Counted from the stretch's first letter, positions 21,433 through 30,859 are shown. The stretch is 64,000 bases of DNA from Actinoplanes lobatus (GCF_014205215.1 NZ_JACHNC010000001.1:7994501-8058500); one strand, 5' to 3'. The notes: generated by a model not told the origin, from the sequence alone. Made by a program: numbers and translations.

Positions 21433-24400
21433 GTGCCGGTGACCCCGCTGGTGGCCGGCGACCCGGCCCGGCTCGGCGACGTCGTGCTGCTCGGGCGGCT
21501 CGGGTCGGGTGGCATGGGGACCGTCTACCTGGGACGGGATCCGGACGGGCGGCAGGTCGCGGTCAAGGTGGTGCGGCCCGAGGTGTCGGCGGATCCGAGG
21601 TTTCTGGCCCGGTTCCGCAGCGAGGTGAAACGGGCCCGGCAGGTGCCGCCGTTCTGCACGGCCGCGGTGCTGCACTCGGATCTGGAACACGATCCGCCCT
21701 ATCTGGTGGTCGAGTTCGTGGACGGGCCGAGCCTGGCCGAGGTGGTCCGGGACCGCGGCGCGCTGACCCCCACCGATCTGTACGCGGTGGCCGTCGGCGT
21801 GGCCACCGCGCTGGTCGCCATCCACGGCGCGGGCGTCGTGCACCGGGATCTGAAGCCGGCCAACGTACTGCTCGCCGTCGGCCTGCCCAAGGTGATCGAC
21901 TTCGGGATCGCACGGGGCGAGGACCTGAGCGCGGATCTGACCGGTCCGGATCAGGTGGTCGGGACGATCGGCTATCTGGCGCCGGAGTGCCTGGACACCG
22001 GTGATCGCGGACGGGTCGGTCCGGCCGCCGACGTGTGGGCGTGGGGTGTGCTGGTCGGGTACGCGGCGACCGGCCGGACCCCGTTCGACGGGGACTCGCC
22101 GCTGGCCACGATCGGCCGGATCCTCACCCAGCCGCCGGTGCTGGACGGACTGACCGGTCCGCTGCGGCACCTGGTCGAGCGGGCGCTCGCCAAGGACCCG
22201 GAGCGGCGGCCCGCCGCCCACGAGCTGCTGGACGCGCTGCTGACCGCCGGGCGGCCGGGGCCGGACATGACGCCGGAACTGCGGAAGGTGGCGCTGGCCG
22301 CGCAGGCCGCCGGGCGCCCGGCCCGCCGGTGGATCGCCTGGTCGCTGGCGGCCGGCCTGGTCACCGCGCTGGTGGCCGGGTCGGGGGTGGCGCTGGCCCG
22401 CTCCTACGACCGGGCCGAACGGCAGGACCGGGCGCTGGTGCAGCGGGACCTGCTGAACCGGTCGGCGGAGGTGCTGGACACCGATCCGGGGCTGGCCGTA
22501 CGGCTGGCGGTCAGCGCGGAGGCGATCAGCCCGTCGGCGCGCGGCCGGGCGGCCGTGACCCGGGCGCTGGCCACCGGCTACGACGGCGAGGTGGGCAGGT
22601 CGGCGGTCTACACGGTGGAGTACCGGCCGGACGGGGCGATGGTCGCGACCGGCGGCACCGACCGGGTGGACCTGTGGACGGTCGCCGATCACCGGTTCAC
22701 CCCGGCCGCGTCGCTGCCGGCCGACGGTGGGGAGACCACCGATCTGTCGTTCAGCCCGGACGGCAAGCTGCTGGCCACGGCCGGTGGGAAGCTGCGGATC
22801 TGGGACGTGGCCGGTGCCCGGGTGCTGTCCGAGATTCCGGGCGGGGCCTGGGACAGCGTGCAGTTCAGTGGGGACGGTAAACGGCTGCTGACCGCCTCCG
22901 ACCGGATCGAGCTGTGGGATGTGCGGGAGCCGGCACGGCCGCGGGCGGTGTGGCGGATGGACGCGGGCGCGGTCACCCGGGGCGGGGCACGCCTCCGCCC
23001 GGACGGGAAGGTGCTCGCGGCGGTCGCGGCCGGGGAACTGCTGACCGTCTGGTCGACGCCGCCGGACGGGCCGGCCCGGCAGATCGCGGTGATCGAGGAC
23101 GCGAACGCGGTCCTGCATCTGGCGTTCAGCCCGGACGGCAGGACCCTGGCGGTGGCGACGGTCACCGACGGGATCCGGTTCTACGACGTGGGCGATCCGG
23201 CGCGGCCCCGCTATCTCGGTGCGCTCGGCGAGGAGGACGAGCCGCCCACGGCGATGGCGTTCGACCGGACCGGGACGGTGCTCGCCGTCGGGAACGGCGA
23301 ACGCACCGTCGCCCTGTGGAGTGTGGCCCGGCCCGGGCAGGCGGCGCCGATCCGGATGCTGCGCCGCGACGGCGGCTGGGCGTCGTCGATCGACTTCGCG
23401 CCGGACGGCAGCCGGGTGCTGACCGCCGGATGGGAGGGGGCACGGACGTCGGCGGCGCTGTGGCGGCTGGACCCGCTCACCCCGCCACGGCTGGCCGGCC
23501 TGCCCGGCGAGGTGGACCGGTTCCGGCAGGTCACCGTCGCCGCGGACGGGGTGGTGGCGGTGTCCACGGCGGCGCGGACCACCTTCCTGGACGTACGGGA
23601 TCCGGCCCACCCGGCGCAGGCGCGGGCCCCACTCGCGGTGCGCGGGGCGTCCCGGCTGCGGCTCGGGCACGACGGGACACTCGTGCTGACCGGCGGTGCG
23701 GTGATCGACCTGTCCGGAGAGAAGCCGCGGGTGCTGCTCGACGGGGTGCTCCCGGTGCTCGACCTCGATCCGGAACGGGGGCTGGCCGCCGTGCTGGACC
23801 GGGGGTCGCGGGTGCTGATCTACCGGGTGACGCCCGGCCCGGAACTCCTCGGGGCCGTTCCCGCGTCACCGAACGCGGTGGCGGTGTTCGATCCGCGTAC
23901 CGGGGCGCTGGTCGTGGCCGACGACAACGGCGGCACCGAGTCGGCACTGACCATCTGGGACCTGACCGACCCGGCCGGTCCACGGCGGACGGCGTCGCTC
24001 GGCGGGCAGGGCGGCTTCCTCCAGGTCACCGCCCGCGACGGGCTGGTCGTGGGGGTGCACCGCGACGTACTGACCTGGTCGTCACGGGGCGGCGTGCCGG
24101 TGATGCGGTCCACCCCGCGCGAACGTACGCCGGGCGCCATGGTGACCACGCTGTCGCTCAGCGAGGACCGGTCGCTGCTGGCTCTCACCTCCTCCTCCGG
24201 CACCGAGCTGTGGGCGCTGCCGGAAGAGGAGGATCCGCTGCTGGTGGCGGTGCTGCCGGGCGCGCACACCGGGTCGGCGTTCAGCCCGGTCCGGCCGCAG
24301 CTGGTGGCCGCCGACGTGGACGGCATCCAGATCTTCGACCTGGCCGGGCTGCGGGCGGTGCTCACCGATCCGCTGGCGGCCGCGTGCGACCGGGCGGGCG

Positions 24401-24462
24401 GCCTCAGCCCCGCCGAGTGGCCGGCGCACGTGCCGTCCCTGCCGTACGAACCGGCCTGTTAG
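21433..24462 (+). CDS. Ser/Thr protein kinase with WD40-type extracytoplasmic propeller
   Basis: This 1009-residue protein starts at a GTG. The kinase domain spans residues 15-275: GRLGSGGMGTVY, Lys45, HRDLKPANVLL, DFGIARG, and a threonine-bearing activation loop. A membrane segment (LAAGLVTALVAGSGVALA) lies near residues 300-320. A predicted coiled region (QDRALVQRDLLNRSAEVLD) leads to a long region from about 380 with repeated WD40-like units, for example FSPDGKLLATAGGKLRIWDV, LAFSPDGRTLAVATVTDG and FDRTGTVLAVGNGERTVALW. This is the actinomycete WD40-kinase layout, with the propeller outside the cell as sensor. It ends 4 bp inside the convergent 24459 gene. Confidence 0.93.
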   Translation: MPVTPLVAGDPARLGDVVLLGRLGSGGMGTVYLGRDPDGRQVAVKVVRPEVSADPRFLARFRSEVKRARQVPPFCTAAVLHSDLEHDPPYLVVEFVDGPSLAEVVRDRGALTPTDLYAVAVGVATALVAIHGAGVVHRDLKPANVLLAVGLPKVIDFGIARGEDLSADLTGPDQVVGTIGYLAPECLDTGDRGRVGPAADVWAWGVLVGYAATGRTPFDGDSPLATIGRILTQPPVLDGLTGPLRHLVERALAKDPERRPAAHELLDALLTAGRPGPDMTPELRKVALAAQAAGRPARRWIAWSLAAGLVTALVAGSGVALARSYDRAERQDRALVQRDLLNRSAEVLDTDPGLAVRLAVSAEAISPSARGRAAVTRALATGYDGEVGRSAVYTVEYRPDGAMVATGGTDRVDLWTVADHRFTPAASLPADGGETTDLSFSPDGKLLATAGGKLRIWDVAGARVLSEIPGGAWDSVQFSGDGKRLLTASDRIELWDVREPARPRAVWRMDAGAVTRGGARLRPDGKVLAAVAAGELLTVWSTPPDGPARQIAVIEDANAVLHLAFSPDGRTLAVATVTDGIRFYDVGDPARPRYLGALGEEDEPPTAMAFDRTGTVLAVGNGERTVALWSVARPGQAAPIRMLRRDGGWASSIDFAPDGSRVLTAGWEGARTSAALWRLDPLTPPRLAGLPGEVDRFRQVTVAADGVVAVSTAARTTFLDVRDPAHPAQARAPLAVRGASRLRLGHDGTLVLTGGAVIDLSGEKPRVLLDGVLPVLDLDPERGLAAVLDRGSRVLIYRVTPGPELLGAVPASPNAVAVFDPRTGALVVADDNGGTESALTIWDLTDPAGPRRTASLGGQGGFLQVTARDGLVVGVHRDVLTWSSRGGVPVMRSTPRERTPGAMVTTLSLSEDRSLLALTSSSGTELWALPEEEDPLLVAVLPGAHTGSAFSPVRPQLVAADVDGIQIFDLAGLRAVLTDPLAAACDRAGGLSPAEWPAHVPSLPYEPAC

Positions 24463-25136
24463 CGTTTGAGCGAGCCGGTGGTGGTGCCGGTCAGCTGGTG
24501 GGCGAAGCACAGCACGGTCGGGTCGTCCGTCGTGCCGAGTTCGGCCATCCGGGCGGTGAAGAGGAAGAATTTCGCGTCCTCCGGCACCTTCTGGCCGGTG
24601 TAGGTCTCGTACGCCTTCTCGCATCCGGCCTCGGCGGCCGCCTCCGGGTCGGTGACGCCGGTGGCCGGCAGGTCGAAGACGGCGATCACCTCGCTGCTGT
24701 GCGGCGAGGAGCAGGGCAGCACGTCGACGGAGGTGCCGGTCTGCTCCTCGAGGTCCTTGGCGCAGTCGCCGGCGCGCAGGTCGCTGAGCGAGATGGAGCG
24801 TTCGCCGCGGATGACGCCGGCCGCGTCCCGGTCGGGCCCGTCGGCGATGTCACGGGCTACGGCGACACCGATGGCGACGGCGAAGACGAGAATCCACAGC
24901 CCGGTGATGCTCAGCGCGATGATCGCGAAGACCTTGCCCCGCTTGTCGCCGTTGCGGCGGCTCTGGTTGAGGCCGACGATGCCGAAGACGATGGTGAAGA
25001 TCCCGAAGCAGCCGAGGAGCGACATGGTGAGCGCGGCGATGGAGAAGCCGTTGGTCTTGCCGTTCCACTGCGGTCCGGGTGGCGGCGGCGGGGGCGCGTA
25101 TCCGAACTGTGCCGGGGGATGACTCTGTTGATCCAC
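24459..25136 (-). CDS. DUF4190/septum-formation-like membrane protein
   Basis: The 225-residue protein begins with a Pro-rich cytoplasmic tail (HPPAQFGYAPPPPPPGPQ). Two membrane helices follow at about 30-60 and 70-95 (LTMSLLGCFGIFTIVFGIVG, then VFAIIALSITGLWILVFAVA), the DUF4190 pattern. The extracytoplasmic C-terminal domain has the four-Cys pattern of septum-formation-like domains: AGDCAKDL, VLPCSSPHSSEVIAVFDLP, AGCEKAYE, VLCFAHQ. The role in septation is only a family label. It overlaps the 3' end of the WD40 kinase gene by 4 bp on the opposite strand. Confidence 0.85.
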   Translation of the reverse strand: MDQQSHPPAQFGYAPPPPPPGPQWNGKTNGFSIAALTMSLLGCFGIFTIVFGIVGLNQSRRNGDKRGKVFAIIALSITGLWILVFAVAIGVAVARDIADGPDRDAAGVIRGERSISLSDLRAGDCAKDLEEQTGTSVDVLPCSSPHSSEVIAVFDLPATGVTDPEAAAEAGCEKAYETYTGQKVPEDAKFFLFTARMAELGTTDDPTVLCFAHQLTGTTTGSLKR

Positions 25137-25159
25137 CCGGGCACTCTACAGTCTTCGAT

Positions 25160-25561
25160 ATGTTCCGGATCTTGGTGCCGCGCTCGGTCGCGGGGTGGAC
25201 GATCGCCGTCTTCGGGGTGATGGCCGTGTTCTTCGGTGTGGCCGGGTTGATCTCACCGGAGACGGTGGCGGCCGGCGCCGGTTTCGACACTGTGGACGGC
25301 GCGGGCCGCACCTTCGCGACGGCGTCGTCGATGGCGTCGCTGAACATGGGCGTCTACTACCTGGTGGCGACGGCGACCGAGTGGCGGCCGTTCTTCATGT
25401 TCACGGTGCCGTTCCGGTTGCTCACGTTCACGGTGTTCACCGGCCTGGTGGTGACCGAGGTGGCGCCGGCGGCGTTCTTCGGGGTGGCGGCGTGGGAGGC
25501 GGTCGGCGCGGTCGCCACCGGCCTGGGGTTGTGGTTCGACGCGCGGCGCCGCAGTTCATAA
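25160..25561 (+). CDS. Four-helix integral membrane protein, unknown function
   Basis: It has 133 residues from the ATG at 25160, where sequence character changes from the upstream in-frame extension. Four hydrophobic segments are visible: WTIAVFGVMAVFFGVAGLI, ASSMASLNMGVYYLVATA, FMFTVPFRLLTFTVFTGLV and FFGVAAWEAVGAVATGLGLW. The layout is like small DUF-type membrane proteins of actinomycetes; no catalytic motif is seen. It diverges from the DUF4190 gene. Confidence 0.75.
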   Translation: MFRILVPRSVAGWTIAVFGVMAVFFGVAGLISPETVAAGAGFDTVDGAGRTFATASSMASLNMGVYYLVATATEWRPFFMFTVPFRLLTFTVFTGLVVTEVAPAAFFGVAAWEAVGAVATGLGLWFDARRRSS

Positions 25562-25669
25562 GTGAACAAACTATTGCTGAGCAGTGACGAAAGAGTCGAT
25601 CTCTCAGCATCTGGGGAAAAATCCGGACCGAGGCCGTGAAACGTCAGTCCATTTGGGACACTTCCCGGC

Positions 25670-26653
25670 ATGGCCGCGACAGATCTTCACCTCGTCGTCG
25701 ACATCGGCGCCTGGTGGATCACCGCGGTGTTCGAGTCGGCCGGCACGGTCCAGCCACTGGTCGTCGACGGCCGCGGCCGCTCCCCCAGCGGGGTCTTCCA
25801 TGACGGCCAGGCGTTCACGGCCGGCACCGCGGCGCTGACCGCCGGCGCCTTCCGCCCGGACGGCTACCGGCCCGACCCGATGACCCTGCTACGGCACGGT
25901 GGCACCTCGGACCCGAGTTTCGACCCGGTGACCGCCGTGGCCGCGGTCCTGGCCCACGTCGCCGACCACGCCGCCGGCCGGATCACCGCCCTCACCGTGG
26001 TGACCGCCCAGTCCTGGGGTCAGCCGGCCCTGCAACGGCTGTCCCGGGCCGCGGCCACGGCACGCCTGCCCCGACCACGGGTGACCACCGCGGGCGCCGC
26101 CCTCGCCGCCCTGGCCGGCACCCGGGTCGTGCTGGTCGCCCTCACCGGCACGGCCTGGCCGGAGCTGTCCGTGCTGGCCGCGGCCGACGACGGCTACCGG
26201 CAGCTGGCCGCCGCCCCGGTCCGCGCCCCCGGCGCCCCGGCCGTCGACGAGGCGCTCCTGCGGATCGCCGCGGCCCGCGCCGGCTTCGAGGCCGACCCCG
26301 ACGACTGGCGGCTCACGCGCGAGATCGAGCAGACCCGGGCCCTGCTGGCGGTGCAGCCGCGGGCGCCGATGCTGCTGCCCGAACCGCATGAGGCGATCGT
26401 GCTGTCCCGCGACGACCTGGCCATCGCGGTCGCCGCCCACGTGGACCGGCTGCCCGAGGTGATCAAGCAGGTGCTGGCCGACGCCGAGGTCACCCCGGCC
26501 GAGGTCGGCGCCGTGGTGCTGGCCGGTGAGGAGACCGGGCTGGCGACCGCCCTGCGCGGGGCCGGCCTGCCCGCGCCGATCACCGTCATCGACCCGCACG
26601 CCGCCGTCCGCGGCGCCGCCCAGACGCCACGCCGCCCCTGGTGGCGACGGTAG
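25670..26653 (+). CDS. Hsp70-like (actin-fold) protein lacking a substrate domain
   Basis: The 327-residue protein begins LHLVVDIGAWWITAVFE, a phosphate-1-like strand-turn-strand of the actin/Hsp70 ATPase fold. Further segments fit: DPVTAVAAVLAHVADHAAG (J-like helix), ALTVVTAQSWGQPALQRL (Hsp70 subdomain IB position), a long helix with DDWRLTREIEQTRALLAVQ, and VGAVVLAGEETGLATALR (adenosine motif position). The canonical DLGGGT phosphate-2 motif is not found, so ATPase activity is doubtful. No beta-sandwich peptide-binding domain follows. Stand-alone Hsp70-like proteins of this type are found in actinomycetes, with unknown clients. Confidence 0.72.
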   Translation: MAATDLHLVVDIGAWWITAVFESAGTVQPLVVDGRGRSPSGVFHDGQAFTAGTAALTAGAFRPDGYRPDPMTLLRHGGTSDPSFDPVTAVAAVLAHVADHAAGRITALTVVTAQSWGQPALQRLSRAAATARLPRPRVTTAGAALAALAGTRVVLVALTGTAWPELSVLAAADDGYRQLAAAPVRAPGAPAVDEALLRIAAARAGFEADPDDWRLTREIEQTRALLAVQPRAPMLLPEPHEAIVLSRDDLAIAVAAHVDRLPEVIKQVLADAEVTPAEVGAVVLAGEETGLATALRGAGLPAPITVIDPHAAVRGAAQTPRRPWWRR

Positions 26654-26659
26654 AACCGG

Positions 26660-27577
26660 CTACTGGAAGACGATGGTGTGGTTGCCGTGCCGGATGACCC
26701 GGTCCTCGGCGTGCCACAGCACCGCCCGCGACAGCACGTCCCGCTCCACGTCCGCACCCCGGCGGCGCAGCTCGGCGACGGTGTGCGCGTGGTTCACCCG
26801 GACCACGTCCTGCTCGATGATCGGGCCCTCGTCGAGGTCCGCGGTCACGTAGTGCGCGGTCGCCCCGACCAGCTTGACGCCACGGTGCGCGGCCTTCGCG
26901 TACGGGTCGGCGCCGATGAACGCCGGCAGGAAGCTGTGGTGGATGTTGATGATCGGCACGCCGACCCGCTCGATGAAGCCGGCGGACAGGATCTGCATGT
27001 AGCGGGCCAGCACGATGAAGTCGACGTTGCCGGTGAGCAGCTGGAGGTGCTGCGCCTCGGCGGCCGACTTGTCCGCGCCCTGCGACGGCACGTGGAAGAA
27101 CGGGATGCCGAACGAGCGGACCTCGTCGGCCGAGTGCGCGTGGTTCGAGATCACCATCGCGATGTTGATCGGCAGCTCGCCGCGCCGGTGCCGCCACAGC
27201 AGGTCGAGCAGGCAGTGGTCGGTCTTGGAGGCGAAGATCGCCACCCGCTTCGGCGCCGACAGGTCGCGCAACGTGTACTCCAGCTCGAACCCGCCGGCCA
27301 GCTCGGCACGCAGGTCCGCCTCGATCGCCGGGAGCGCCGCCTTGAGGTCGGCGCGCCCGAAGACGGTCCGCTGGAAGAACGCCCCACCGTGCGGATTGTC
27401 CGAGTACTGGTCCAGCGAGACGATGTTCGCCCCGTGCCGCCCGAGCACCGCGCTGATCGCCGCCACGATGCCGGTCCGGTCCCGTCCGTGCACGATCAGC
27501 ACGGCCTGGTCGGCGGTCTGCGGCAGCTCCGCCCGCGGGTGGATGTGCGGCGCGGGAGCGTGCTGGGTCAGCGTCAC
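26660..27577 (-). CDS. purU: Formyltetrahydrofolate deformylase
   Basis: The 305-residue protein has an N-terminal ACT domain (VLIVHGRDRTGIVAAISAVL at about 26-45) and a C-terminal formyltransferase domain. Family residues are present: ISNHAHSADEVRSFGIPFFH, IVLARYMQILS, INIHHSFLPAFIGADPY (catalytic Asn/His region) and GATAHYVTADLDEGPIIEQD (catalytic Asp). PurU splits 10-formyl-tetrahydrofolate to formate and tetrahydrofolate, supplying formate for purine synthesis and balancing one-carbon pools; the ACT domain senses amino acids. It is a single gene, convergent with the Hsp70-like gene 6 bp away. Confidence 0.95.
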   Translation of the reverse strand: MTLTQHAPAPHIHPRAELPQTADQAVLIVHGRDRTGIVAAISAVLGRHGANIVSLDQYSDNPHGGAFFQRTVFGRADLKAALPAIEADLRAELAGGFELEYTLRDLSAPKRVAIFASKTDHCLLDLLWRHRRGELPINIAMVISNHAHSADEVRSFGIPFFHVPSQGADKSAAEAQHLQLLTGNVDFIVLARYMQILSAGFIERVGVPIINIHHSFLPAFIGADPYAKAAHRGVKLVGATAHYVTADLDEGPIIEQDVVRVNHAHTVAELRRRGADVERDVLSRAVLWHAEDRVIRHGNHTIVFQ

Positions 27578-27763
27578 GTCGAGGCGTCCTTCCTCAGGGT
27601 CGTCGGGCCGGCGGCCACGGCCACCGAAGTCTAGAAACCTATCCCGATCTTGCCGACCCCTATCCCATCAGGGCGGCGCCACGAGGTGCGGGTCACCCGA
27701 GAAGACCCATTTCCGGTACGGACGTGCCGAGTTCCGCCTGTTCGCACCGGGCCGGCTGCCGGG

Positions 27764-28948
27764 TCACGGCCGCGACGCGGCCGCCGGGCTTTCCGGGGTG
27801 GTCACCGCCGTCGGAACCAACCGGTACGCGTTGGTGCCGTCACCCAGCCGGCCGGCCAGCCCCTCGCCCCAGCAGTAGACCCGGACTCCGCCGACCAGCC
27901 CGCACGTGTGGCTCTCCCCGGCGGTGAGCTGGGTGAACACGACCCCGGTAGGGGTCTTCACCGCGACCGGCACCGCCCGGTTCGCCCGGCCGCCGTAGCC
28001 CAGTTCACCGGACCCGCCCTGACCCCAGCAGTAGGTCCTGGCGTCGCTGCCCAGCCCGCAGGTGTGCCCGCTGCCGGCGGCGAGCCGCACGAATCTCACC
28101 CCGGCGGGGGACTTCACCGGCACCGGCCGGGACCGGTTCACCGTCCCACCGTCACCGAGTTCACCGGACGTACCCTGGCCCCAGCAGTAGGTCTTGGCGT
28201 CGCTGCCCAGCGCGCACGTGTGATAGCGGCCGGCGGCGACCCAGGTGAGACGCACCCCGGCAGGGGCCGGCACCGCCACCGGGCGCGACCGGTTCACCGT
28301 CCCGCCGTCGCCCAGCTGACCGTAGACGCCGTTGCCCCAGCAGTAGACCCGGCCGTCACCGGCCGCCCCACAGGTGTGTACGCCACCGGCGCTGAGCTGC
28401 GTGAACCGGGCCGGGGCCGGCACCACCCCGGGCACCGACCGCCGGCCGAGCGCCCCGTCGCCCAGCTGGCCGTACTCGCCGTTGCCCCAGCAGTAGGCCC
28501 GGCCGTCGCCGCTCAGGCCGCACGTGTGGTCGTCACCGGCCGTGAGCTGAACGAAAACCGGTCCTTTCACCGCCGTCGGGGCCCGCCGGTCCGCGGTGGC
28601 GCCGTCACCCAGCTGGCCGAGCCGGCCGTCGCCCCAGCAGTAGGCCCGGGAGTTGCGGGCCAGCGCGCACGTGTGCCCGTCACCGGCGGTGATCTGGCGG
28701 AACAGGACCCCGGCCGGCGTCCGCACGGCGATCGGGCGCGACCGGTTCGCGGTGCCGCTGCTGCCCAGCTGACCCTCGTAGTTGTAGCCCCAGCAGTAGG
28801 CCCGGCCGGCGCCGTCCACCACGCACGTATGGGCGTTCCCCGCGGCCAGCCGGACGGCGGGCTCCCCCTGTCGCAGGCCGGTGGCCGATCCCGCCGTCAC
28901 CGTCAGCATCATCAGGGTCCCGATCAGGGCCATGGTCGTCGTCAGCAC
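27764..28948 (-). CDS. Secreted RCC1-repeat (beta-propeller) protein
   Basis: It has 394 residues from the GTG at 28948; an ATG five codons in is the alternative. The N-terminus (MALIGTLMMLTVTAG) is a signal peptide. Seven RCC1-type repeats of about 50 residues follow, each with HTC(A/G)L...YCWG and GQLGDG or GELGDG elements, enough for one seven-bladed propeller. Each repeat has two Cys (in HTCAL and YCWG), which suggests a disulfide per blade, sensible for a secreted protein. Function is likely protein binding on the cell surface or outside; no enzyme motif is present. Confidence 0.87.
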   Translation of the reverse strand: MLTTTMALIGTLMMLTVTAGSATGLRQGEPAVRLAAGNAHTCVVDGAGRAYCWGYNYEGQLGSSGTANRSRPIAVRTPAGVLFRQITAGDGHTCALARNSRAYCWGDGRLGQLGDGATADRRAPTAVKGPVFVQLTAGDDHTCGLSGDGRAYCWGNGEYGQLGDGALGRRSVPGVVPAPARFTQLSAGGVHTCGAAGDGRVYCWGNGVYGQLGDGGTVNRSRPVAVPAPAGVRLTWVAAGRYHTCALGSDAKTYCWGQGTSGELGDGGTVNRSRPVPVKSPAGVRFVRLAAGSGHTCGLGSDARTYCWGQGGSGELGYGGRANRAVPVAVKTPTGVVFTQLTAGESHTCGLVGGVRVYCWGEGLAGRLGDGTNAYRLVPTAVTTPESPAAASRP

Positions 28949-29257
28949 AGGATCGACCCGATCACGACCCGCGGCTCCCCGACCGGCACCCGAAGAACTT
29001 CCACCTGTGTGGGTGCCTCTCGTAGGGTTCCGGGGTGCCCCGAACCTCACCGCCACGCCCACCGATCCCACCCGCAGAGACGGCCGTGGCCGGACCCGGC
29101 CTGGAGTCCGAGGGCCCGGATCTGATCAGGCCGGTGTCGTGGATGGCCCGGCCGCCGGCACCGTCGCGCCGTTATCGACCCGTGACCCGGGATCGCGAAC
29201 CGGGTCGCCGGTGGGGGCATCGCATCTCATGACGAACAGACAGAGAGGTTGACGGAG
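28949..29257. other. Divergent promoter region, no gene
   Basis: This 309-bp gap separates the RCC1 and lipoprotein genes. No convincing reading frame, hairpin or operator stands out. Promoters for both flanking genes should lie here. Confidence 0.5.
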
Positions 29258-29896
29258 ATGCGCCGCACGATCCTGATTATCGCGACCGCCGCCGGTGTCG
29301 CCGCTGCCGCCGGTTGCGCCGGCTCACCGCAGCGGTTGGACGGTCAGGCCTCGCCGGCGGGCGCGGCCACCCCGGCACCGCCCTCCGCCACCACGGCGGC
29401 CCCGGCGGCCTCCCCGAGCGCCACGCCGTCGTCGGCGTCGCCGAAACCGTCGAAGACCTCCCGTACGCCCACGACGGCGGTGCTCGGTCCCACCGGGTTC
29501 GGCAAGCTGAGCATCGGCATGTCGATCAAGGCGGCCGCGGCCACCGGCGAGGTGGACGCCACCGGAACCGGCTGCGGCTCGGCGCCCTTGAAGTCGGCGA
29601 ACGACGCGGACGTCACCGTCGTCTACTCGGACAGGGGCCTGCTCTACATCCCCGCCTACGGACGCGTCGCCACCCCCGAGGGCATTCGCATCGGCAGCAC
29701 GTACGCGCAGGTGGACCGGGCCTACTCCGACTTCATTCTGCGCGCTATCGACGCCGAGGGCGGCTTCAACGGCAGCGGGACCGCCTTCGCCGGGGAGAAG
29801 GACGGGCACGAGGGCGTCCACTACCGGTTCGCCTTCAAGGACAGCAAGGTCGTCGAGCTGGCTCTCGAACACGACGACCAGAACTGCTACGAGTGA
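29258..29896 (+). CDS. Lipoprotein, unknown function
   Basis: It has 212 residues from the ATG at 29258, which has an AGAGAGG ribosome-binding site 9 nt upstream. A TTG three codons earlier would overlap that site. The signal ends in AAAAGC with Cys20 lipidated. Residues about 25-75 are an Ala/Pro/Ser/Thr-rich linker. The folded part starts near GPTGFGKLSIGMSIKAAAAT and contains GIRIGSTYAQVDRAYSDF, a pattern seen in several actinomycete surface lipoproteins. No enzyme motif. It converges with the asparaginase gene and overlaps it by 10 bp. Confidence 0.82.
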   Translation: MRRTILIIATAAGVAAAAGCAGSPQRLDGQASPAGAATPAPPSATTAAPAASPSATPSSASPKPSKTSRTPTTAVLGPTGFGKLSIGMSIKAAAATGEVDATGTGCGSAPLKSANDADVTVVYSDRGLLYIPAYGRVATPEGIRIGSTYAQVDRAYSDFILRAIDAEGGFNGSGTAFAGEKDGHEGVHYRFAFKDSKVVELALEHDDQNCYE

Positions 29897-30855
29897 GCGA
29901 AGGCCGCCGGGATGTCGGGGTGGCCGGCGGTGAGCAGGAGTTGCAGGAGGAGCCGGGCCTTGTACGGGTCGAGGAACCCGGCCGGGATCAGCCCACGGGC
30001 GATCAGGTCGCGTTCCGCGCCGGGGTAACCGTAGGTGCTGGTCGCGACCCGGCCGCCGCCGGTGCGGGAGGCCAGGACCACGGGGATGCGGCGGGCGGCC
30101 GCTTCCAGGTGGGGCACCCAGGACTCGGGCACGTGCCCGACCCCGAGCGCGGCGATCACCAGCCCGTCGGAGCGTTCGGCGAGCAGCGGCAGCAGGTTGC
30201 CGTCGTCGCCGAGTGTGGCCGTGCAGAGGGTGACCCGGGCGGGTGCGGCGAGCGACTCGACCGGCACGGTGTGGCGGCGGGCCGGACGGTTGAGCAGGTG
30301 GGCACGGCCCTCGGCCAGGTAGCCGAGAGGGCCGCCGTTCGGGGAGGCGAACGTCGCGACGCTGGTGGTGTGGGTCTTGCGAACCCGGTCGGCGGCGTGG
30401 ATCTCGTCGGCGAACACGACCAGGCAGCCGAGACCGCGCGCGCCCGGGTCGGCCGCCACCCGGACGGCGGCCAGCAGGTTGGCGGGACCGTCCGCGCCGG
30501 CCAGGGTCGGGTTGCGCATCGCTCCGGTGACGACGATCGGTTCGTCGCCGGTGTGGAGAAGGCTCAGCGCGTACGCCGTCTCCTCGATCGTGTCCGTGCC
30601 CTGGGTGACCACCGCTGCGGCCGCACCGGATGCGAAGCTCTCCCGGAGCAGTGAGAGAAGCTCGCCGAGGTCGCCGAGCGTCAGCGCGGCGCCCGGCCGG
30701 TTGCGGAACGACCGCACGTCCAGCTCGATGCCGGTCCCCGACAGTCCCGGCACGGCCTCGACCAGCTCGGACGCGGAGAGCGTGGGGGCCACTCCCCCAT
30801 CCCGGTGCCCGGTCATCGCGATGGTCCCGCCGAGCCCCGCAACCATGATCCGCAT
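29887..30855 (-). CDS. ansA: L-asparaginase
   Basis: The 322-residue protein has both asparaginase signatures: LGGTIAM near residue 8 (nucleophile Thr in GGTIA) and AVVTQGTDTIEETAY near residue 80 (TQGTDT with second Thr and Asp). A Lys in the GAMRNP region and the typical ASRTGGGRV at the C-terminal domain also fit. The reaction is Asn to Asp plus ammonia. No signal peptide is present, so the enzyme is probably cytoplasmic. The stop overlaps the convergent lipoprotein gene by 10 bp; the LuxR-type regulator gene follows closely. Confidence 0.93.
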   Translation of the reverse strand: MRIMVAGLGGTIAMTGHRDGGVAPTLSASELVEAVPGLSGTGIELDVRSFRNRPGAALTLGDLGELLSLLRESFASGAAAAVVTQGTDTIEETAYALSLLHTGDEPIVVTGAMRNPTLAGADGPANLLAAVRVAADPGARGLGCLVVFADEIHAADRVRKTHTTSVATFASPNGGPLGYLAEGRAHLLNRPARRHTVPVESLAAPARVTLCTATLGDDGNLLPLLAERSDGLVIAALGVGHVPESWVPHLEAAARRIPVVLASRTGGGRVATSTYGYPGAERDLIARGLIPAGFLDPYKARLLLQLLLTAGHPDIPAAFAHS

Positions 30856-30859
30856 CCGG

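Noticed and set aside
20872..23670. Very long open frame on the minus strand across the WD40 kinase gene
   Set aside because: It is antisense to a gene with full kinase and WD40 motifs, is Arg/Pro/His-rich and shows no domain; such frames are usual at this G+C.
27578..27763. Riboswitch upstream of purU
   Set aside because: No conserved aptamer pattern or strong leader structure is visible in this stretch.
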